Shown: in pieces, positions 60,695 through 64,000 of the stretch
How the letters are laid out: every line of letters begins with the position of its first letter
How positions within the stretch are numbered: position 1 is the stretch's first letter
DNA from: Acidobacteriota bacterium
Lineage (GTDB): Bacteria > Acidobacteriota > Terriglobia > Bryobacterales > Bryobacteraceae
DNA length: 64,000 bases
Assembly (NCBI GenBank): GCA_026393985.1
Contig: JAPKZB010000096.1
Location: 42,721-106,720 of the forward strand
Reading direction: 5' to 3'
Made by a program: the position numbers and the translations under genes
Notes under the pieces: generated by a model
Seen by the model: only the letters and a program-made list of their open reading frames with translations
The model's database searches: none
What the model was told of the DNA's origin: nothing

Positions 60695-63600
60695 CTAAAA
60701 CGCCACCCGCAGCGCCAACTGCAACTGCCGCTCCGGGTTCTGCACCGTCGTAATCACCCCCGCCTGCGCCACCCCGATCGTCGCGTTCGGCAGCCCGAAC
60801 TGCGGCGTGTTCAACAGGTTGAAACCCTCCGCCCGCACCGAAAACGTCACCTTCTCCGTCCACCGGAATGCCCGCGACACGCCAGCATCAAAGTTCAACT
60901 GCCGCGGCCCCCGCAAAAAGTTCCGGCCCGCGTTACCCCACGTAAACGACGCCGGCGCGGCAAAAGCGTTCGTGTCAAACCAACGGTCAATCGACTGCTC
61001 GTTCGCCCGCAAATTCCCGTCCGCCAACCGGTCCGGCCGCGCCGTCGTCCCCGTGTTCGTCGGGTCAAAACTCAACACCGGCGTAAACGGCAACCCCGTC
61101 TGCCAACTGGTAATCCCCGTAACCTGCCAGCCGGAAAGCCACCGGTTCCCCCGCGCAAACGGCAGCTCATAGCTATAACTCGTCACAAAACGATGCCGGA
61201 TATCAAAGCTCGAATTACCCCGGTTCGCCCGGAAGTTCCGCACATCCTGCGGCGCCGGATCGTTCGTCTCGCTATTGGCCGGCCCATCATCAATCGAGTG
61301 CCCGTACGTATAGGAAGCCAGCAGGCTGAATCCGTTGGCGAAGCGCCGGTCCACCTGCGTCGTGAAGGCGTGATAACTCGACTTAAACACCGGCGCCCAG
61401 TGGAAAATACCGCTGAAACCCGGAATCGGCCGCCGGGCATCCACGTTGCCCGGCCCCGGCAGCGGCTGATTCACGTTCGCCGTGTAGTATAGCTTCCGCC
61501 CCCCCGAACCCGTATAGCCCACCTGCAGCACCAGTCGCCCCGGTAACTCCTGCTGCACGTTGAAATTCCATTGCAGAATATACGGCAGCGGCGAATCCTT
61601 CGGCACCGCATTCACCTCGGGGTTCACCATCCGCGCCGGCTCGAGAATTCCCGCCGGATAACCCCGCGCCATGATAAAGTTCGGCGCCACCTGATCACCC
61701 ACGATCTGCGTCCGCACGAAGAACGGCGGATTGTTGGTAATGCGCCGCGAAATGCCCAGGTTCTCGTCCCGCCCGTAGAAAACCCCGAACGCCGACCGCA
61801 CCACCGTCCGGCCCGTCGCCTTATAAGCCAAACCAACCCGCGGCGCCACGTTGTTCCAGTCGGTGTTCATAAACGAGCGGTTGTAACCCGTGTGCGCCAG
61901 ATCCTGAATCTGCAGCAACTTCCCAAACAACGGACCCTGCTCCAGAATCAACGCCGACTGCCGGTCGTTCACCTCCACCCACGGCAGCGCCAACTCATAA
62001 CGAACCCCCAGGTTCACCGTCAGCCTCCCCGCCAGCTTCCAGTCATCCTGCACAAAACCCTGGAAAATCCGCTGCCGGCTCTCATTCCGCGGCCGGTTCG
62101 AAATCGTCGTATTCGCCGCATATCCCAGCAGGAAATCCGCATACGGCGAACCCGTGTTGCCCCGCGCCTGCGGGCTCTGCGAGTACACGCCCGAAAAGTT
62201 GATCGCCGGCCGCGCCTGCAACGTCACATAACCAAACAGCCGCGCCTCCTGCACATCCACCCCGAACTTCAGCGTGTGCTTGCCCGCTACCCAGTTCAGC
62301 GTGTCCGTAAACTGCAGCACCCGACCCCACTTATCAATCGGCAGATTCCCCGACCCCGTCGCGCCGATCGGCAGATTCCCCGGACCCGTCGTCCCCAGCG
62401 TCGACAGTCCCGTAATCCCAAACGTCGGCAGCCCCTTCACGCTCGGGTCTGCAAACACCCCCCGGATGCCAAACGATTCAAACAACCGCTCCCCCGGCGT
62501 CGACTGCTGCAGCCGCGTCCGCATAAACCCAATCCGCAACTCGTTCACCGCCGCCGTCGTCAGAATCCGCGTATAGCTGCCCGCCACCGATTGCGCCGTG
62601 GGCGTCGCCAAAACCGGCGTGCTCGCCGGCGGCGGCAGCAGCGTCGGCAGGGTGTTGCGCCCATCGCTGATCGATACCCGCCCAAATACCGAGTTCCGGT
62701 CATTCACCTGGTGGTCCATCCGCAGATTCCCCTGCTCCCCAAACACCCTCTGCTTCGGGTTGTAAAAGTGGTTCCGCACCACGCCCGGCAGATTCGGCGC
62801 CGGATACAGCGGTGCCGCCTTCGCCGCCACTCCATCCCATCGCGTCGCCGGTATCCGGTTGCCGGGAAACGGATCGCGCACAAATCCGCTCCCCCCCGGA
62901 TTCGCCCGCGTGCTGTCCGGATCGAAAACGGCCCGGCTCCCCAAATCCCCCGCCCGCAGCTCCGCCGTCGGCACCGTGCCAATCTGCGGCGCCGCGCTCA
63001 ACTCCCGCGAACTCTGCCAGCTCCCAAAGTAAAACGTCCGGTTCTTCACCACCGGTCCCCCCAGCGTCGCCCCAAACTGGTTCTGTAAAAACTGCGGCTT
63101 CTGCCCGCGCACCGGCTGAAAATAGGGCGTCGCCGAAATCGCTGAGTTCCGGTGAAAATGAAACAGGCTCCCGTGCAGATCGTTCGCCCCCGCCCGCAGC
63201 GATACGTTCACCACCCCGCCCGCCGACTGACCAAACTCCGCCGAATACGTGCTCGTCTGCACCTTGAACTCCTGTATGGCGTCCAGCACCGGCTGAATCG
63301 TCTGCGCCGTCCCGTTGTCAAAGCCCACAATCCGGTTCTTGTTCTCAATCCCATCCAGCAGATAACTGTTCTGCACTGGTCGCGCCCCGTTGGCCACAAA
63401 CGAGTCCCGCTCGGCCGACTTCGGCGCCGGCAGCGTCCCGGCCCCCAGCGTCGCCAGCCGGCTGAAGTTCCGGCCATTGAGCGGCAAATCAAGAATCGTC
63501 CGGCTCCCCACCACGTTCCCCAGCGATGACGACTCCGACTCCAAACGCGGCGCCTCCGTCGAAACCGTCAACTCCGTCACCGTACCCGCCACCGCCAGGT

Positions 63601-63898
63601 CAAAGTTGATCTCCAACCGATCCTGCACCCGGAGTTCCACCCGCTCGCGCGCCGCCGGAGCAAAACCGGCTTTCCCCGCTGCCACCCGGTAAACACCCGG
63701 CCGCAGCGCGGGCGCGGAGTAAAAACCGGCGCCGTTCGTCAACACTCGGACCTCGATGTTCGTGGCCGTGTTCGTCACCGTCACCGAAACCGCCGGAATC
63801 GCCGCGCCGGACTGATCCCGCACCACGCCGGAAACGGCCCCGGAATCAATCTGCGCCAGCGCCGGAACGGCCAAAAGAAAGAAAAATACCTGATGCAT
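60695..63898 (-). CDS. Oar-like TonB-dependent receptor (receptor 5)
   Basis: A 1067-residue outer-membrane protein starting MHQVFFFLLAVPALAQ, with AAGGAG 10 nt before the ATG. It has a carboxypeptidase-regulatory domain (GAVSGVVRDQSGAAIPAVSVTVT ... LRPGVYRVAAGKAGF), a plug with SRTILDLPLNGRNFSRLATLG and NSYLLDGIENKNRIVG, STYSAEFGQSAGG, and a barrel ending in LALRVAF. A ten-residue repeat (GNLPI) occurs in an extracellular-loop region. Two short palindromic repeats lie just upstream of its ribosome-binding site, so the leader may be structured. Its promoter is beyond or inside that array. Confidence 0.87.
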   Translation of the reverse strand: MHQVFFFLLAVPALAQIDSGAVSGVVRDQSGAAIPAVSVTVTNTATNIEVRVLTNGAGFYSAPALRPGVYRVAAGKAGFAPAARERVELRVQDRLEINFDLAVAGTVTELTVSTEAPRLESESSSLGNVVGSRTILDLPLNGRNFSRLATLGAGTLPAPKSAERDSFVANGARPVQNSYLLDGIENKNRIVGFDNGTAQTIQPVLDAIQEFKVQTSTYSAEFGQSAGGVVNVSLRAGANDLHGSLFHFHRNSAISATPYFQPVRGQKPQFLQNQFGATLGGPVVKNRTFYFGSWQSSRELSAAPQIGTVPTAELRAGDLGSRAVFDPDSTRANPGGSGFVRDPFPGNRIPATRWDGVAAKAAPLYPAPNLPGVVRNHFYNPKQRVFGEQGNLRMDHQVNDRNSVFGRVSISDGRNTLPTLLPPPASTPVLATPTAQSVAGSYTRILTTAAVNELRIGFMRTRLQQSTPGERLFESFGIRGVFADPSVKGLPTFGITGLSTLGTTGPGNLPIGATGSGNLPIDKWGRVLQFTDTLNWVAGKHTLKFGVDVQEARLFGYVTLQARPAINFSGVYSQSPQARGNTGSPYADFLLGYAANTTISNRPRNESRQRIFQGFVQDDWKLAGRLTVNLGVRYELALPWVEVNDRQSALILEQGPLFGKLLQIQDLAHTGYNRSFMNTDWNNVAPRVGLAYKATGRTVVRSAFGVFYGRDENLGISRRITNNPPFFVRTQIVGDQVAPNFIMARGYPAGILEPARMVNPEVNAVPKDSPLPYILQWNFNVQQELPGRLVLQVGYTGSGGRKLYYTANVNQPLPGPGNVDARRPIPGFSGIFHWAPVFKSSYHAFTTQVDRRFANGFSLLASYTYGHSIDDGPANSETNDPAPQDVRNFRANRGNSSFDIRHRFVTSYSYELPFARGNRWLSGWQVTGITSWQTGLPFTPVLSFDPTNTGTTARPDRLADGNLRANEQSIDRWFDTNAFAAPASFTWGNAGRNFLRGPRQLNFDAGVSRAFRWTEKVTFSVRAEGFNLLNTPQFGLPNATIGVAQAGVITTVQNPERQLQLALRVAF
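62337..62396 (-). repeat. 30-bp tandem repeat within receptor 5
   Basis: Two adjacent 30-bp units with a few mismatches, each starting ATCGGCAGATTCCCCG on the plus strand. In the protein they give two copies of a Gly-rich decapeptide ending GNLPI. Probably a length-variable surface loop. Confidence 0.6.
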
Positions 63899-63918
63899 AA
63901 GAAGTTAGCTCCTTGGAA

Positions 63919-63949
63919 GCGCACAGGACGAAGCGAGTCCGTTGTGCGC
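63919..63949. repeat. Palindromic repeat, short form, copy 1
   Basis: A 31-bp unit, GCGCACA...TGTGCGC, with an inner GGAC/GTCC stem, a 2-nt bulge and a 7-nt loop. It lies 3 nt beyond the AAGGAG of receptor 5, in its leader or promoter region. It equals the long form at 33.5 kb with the inner arms removed. Confidence 0.75.
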
Positions 63950-63960
63950 GTTTCTTGGAA

Positions 63961-63991
63961 GCGCACAGGACGAAGCGAGTCCGTTGTGCGC
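63961..63991. repeat. Palindromic repeat, short form, copy 2
   Basis: Identical in sequence to copy 1 and spaced at a 42-bp period (31-bp palindrome plus an 11-nt spacer). The spacer starts again before the window ends, so more copies may follow. Confidence 0.75.
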
Positions 63992-64000
63992 GTTTCTTGG

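Noticed and set aside
33545..63991. Composite transposon bounded by the palindromic repeats
   Set aside because: No transposase, no target-site duplication, and the enclosed genes look like ordinary chromosomal content.
63919..64000. CRISPR array
   Set aside because: The spacer is identical and only 11 nt; this is a tandem palindrome, although the array continues beyond the window.

Overview
This 64 kb, GC-rich, densely coding window looks like chromosomal DNA of an Acidobacteriota bacterium, most likely a Bryobacterales/Solibacter-type soil lineage. This is inferred from gene content, not from a marker gene. The evidence is five very large Oar-like TonB-dependent receptors with carboxypeptidase-regulatory-type N-termini, a DUF1549/DUF1553 + DUF1501 pair, an FG-GAP/VCBS protein, several Tat-exported Gfo/Idh/MocA oxidoreductases and TIM-barrel isomerases, MacB-type permeases and a pyrophosphate-type phosphofructokinase. 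I saw no tRNA, rRNA, CRISPR array, transposase, integrase or phage gene.

Layout. 0-5 kb: a truncated M3 oligopeptidase and a PhyH-type dioxygenase (minus), then a plus-strand LPS-core block of two GT9 heptosyltransferases flanking a small degenerate nucleotidyltransferase-like protein, ending in an isoprenylcysteine-methyltransferase-like membrane protein. 5-13 kb: a SlyD-GNAT fusion, PPi-dependent phosphofructokinase, a methyltransferase, the DUF1549/1553-DUF1501 pair and a TPR/FG-GAP protein. 13-23 kb: siroheme nitrite/sulfite reductase, a helix-hairpin-helix DUF4332 protein, a single-module Clp-like AAA+ ATPase, an SDR, and the tetrapyrrole operon hemX-hemA-hemC-cobA/hemD. CobA starts the route to siroheme, which the nearby reductase needs. 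23-29 kb: a tightly overlapping MoxR-type ATPase / TraB-like protein / DUF4197 operon, two MacB-like permeases and a pseudopilin. 29-39 kb: a DUF5666-like secreted protein and a receptor sharing Gly/Pro/Met-rich tracts, an IclR/aldolase/sialidase-like operon, a TIM-barrel protein and two RidA proteins. 38-64 kb: four more receptors among oxidoreductases, cupin, PhoD phosphatase, and an unusual receptor-gluzincin-MBL gene set.

Genes are packed in operons with ATGA, GTGA or TTGA overlaps, and several convergent genes overlap at their 3' ends. Many first genes have a -10-like hexamer 6-8 nt before the start codon, which suggests widespread leaderless transcription. A palindromic repeat bounded by GCGCACA/TGTGCGC occurs in a long form behind one receptor gene and in a short tandem form in front of another.

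The best candidates for undescribed biology are the MoxR/TraB-like/DUF4197 operon (22.9-26.2 kb), the receptor/gluzincin/ComEC-like MBL set (44.4-51.0 kb), and the two-form palindromic repeat.
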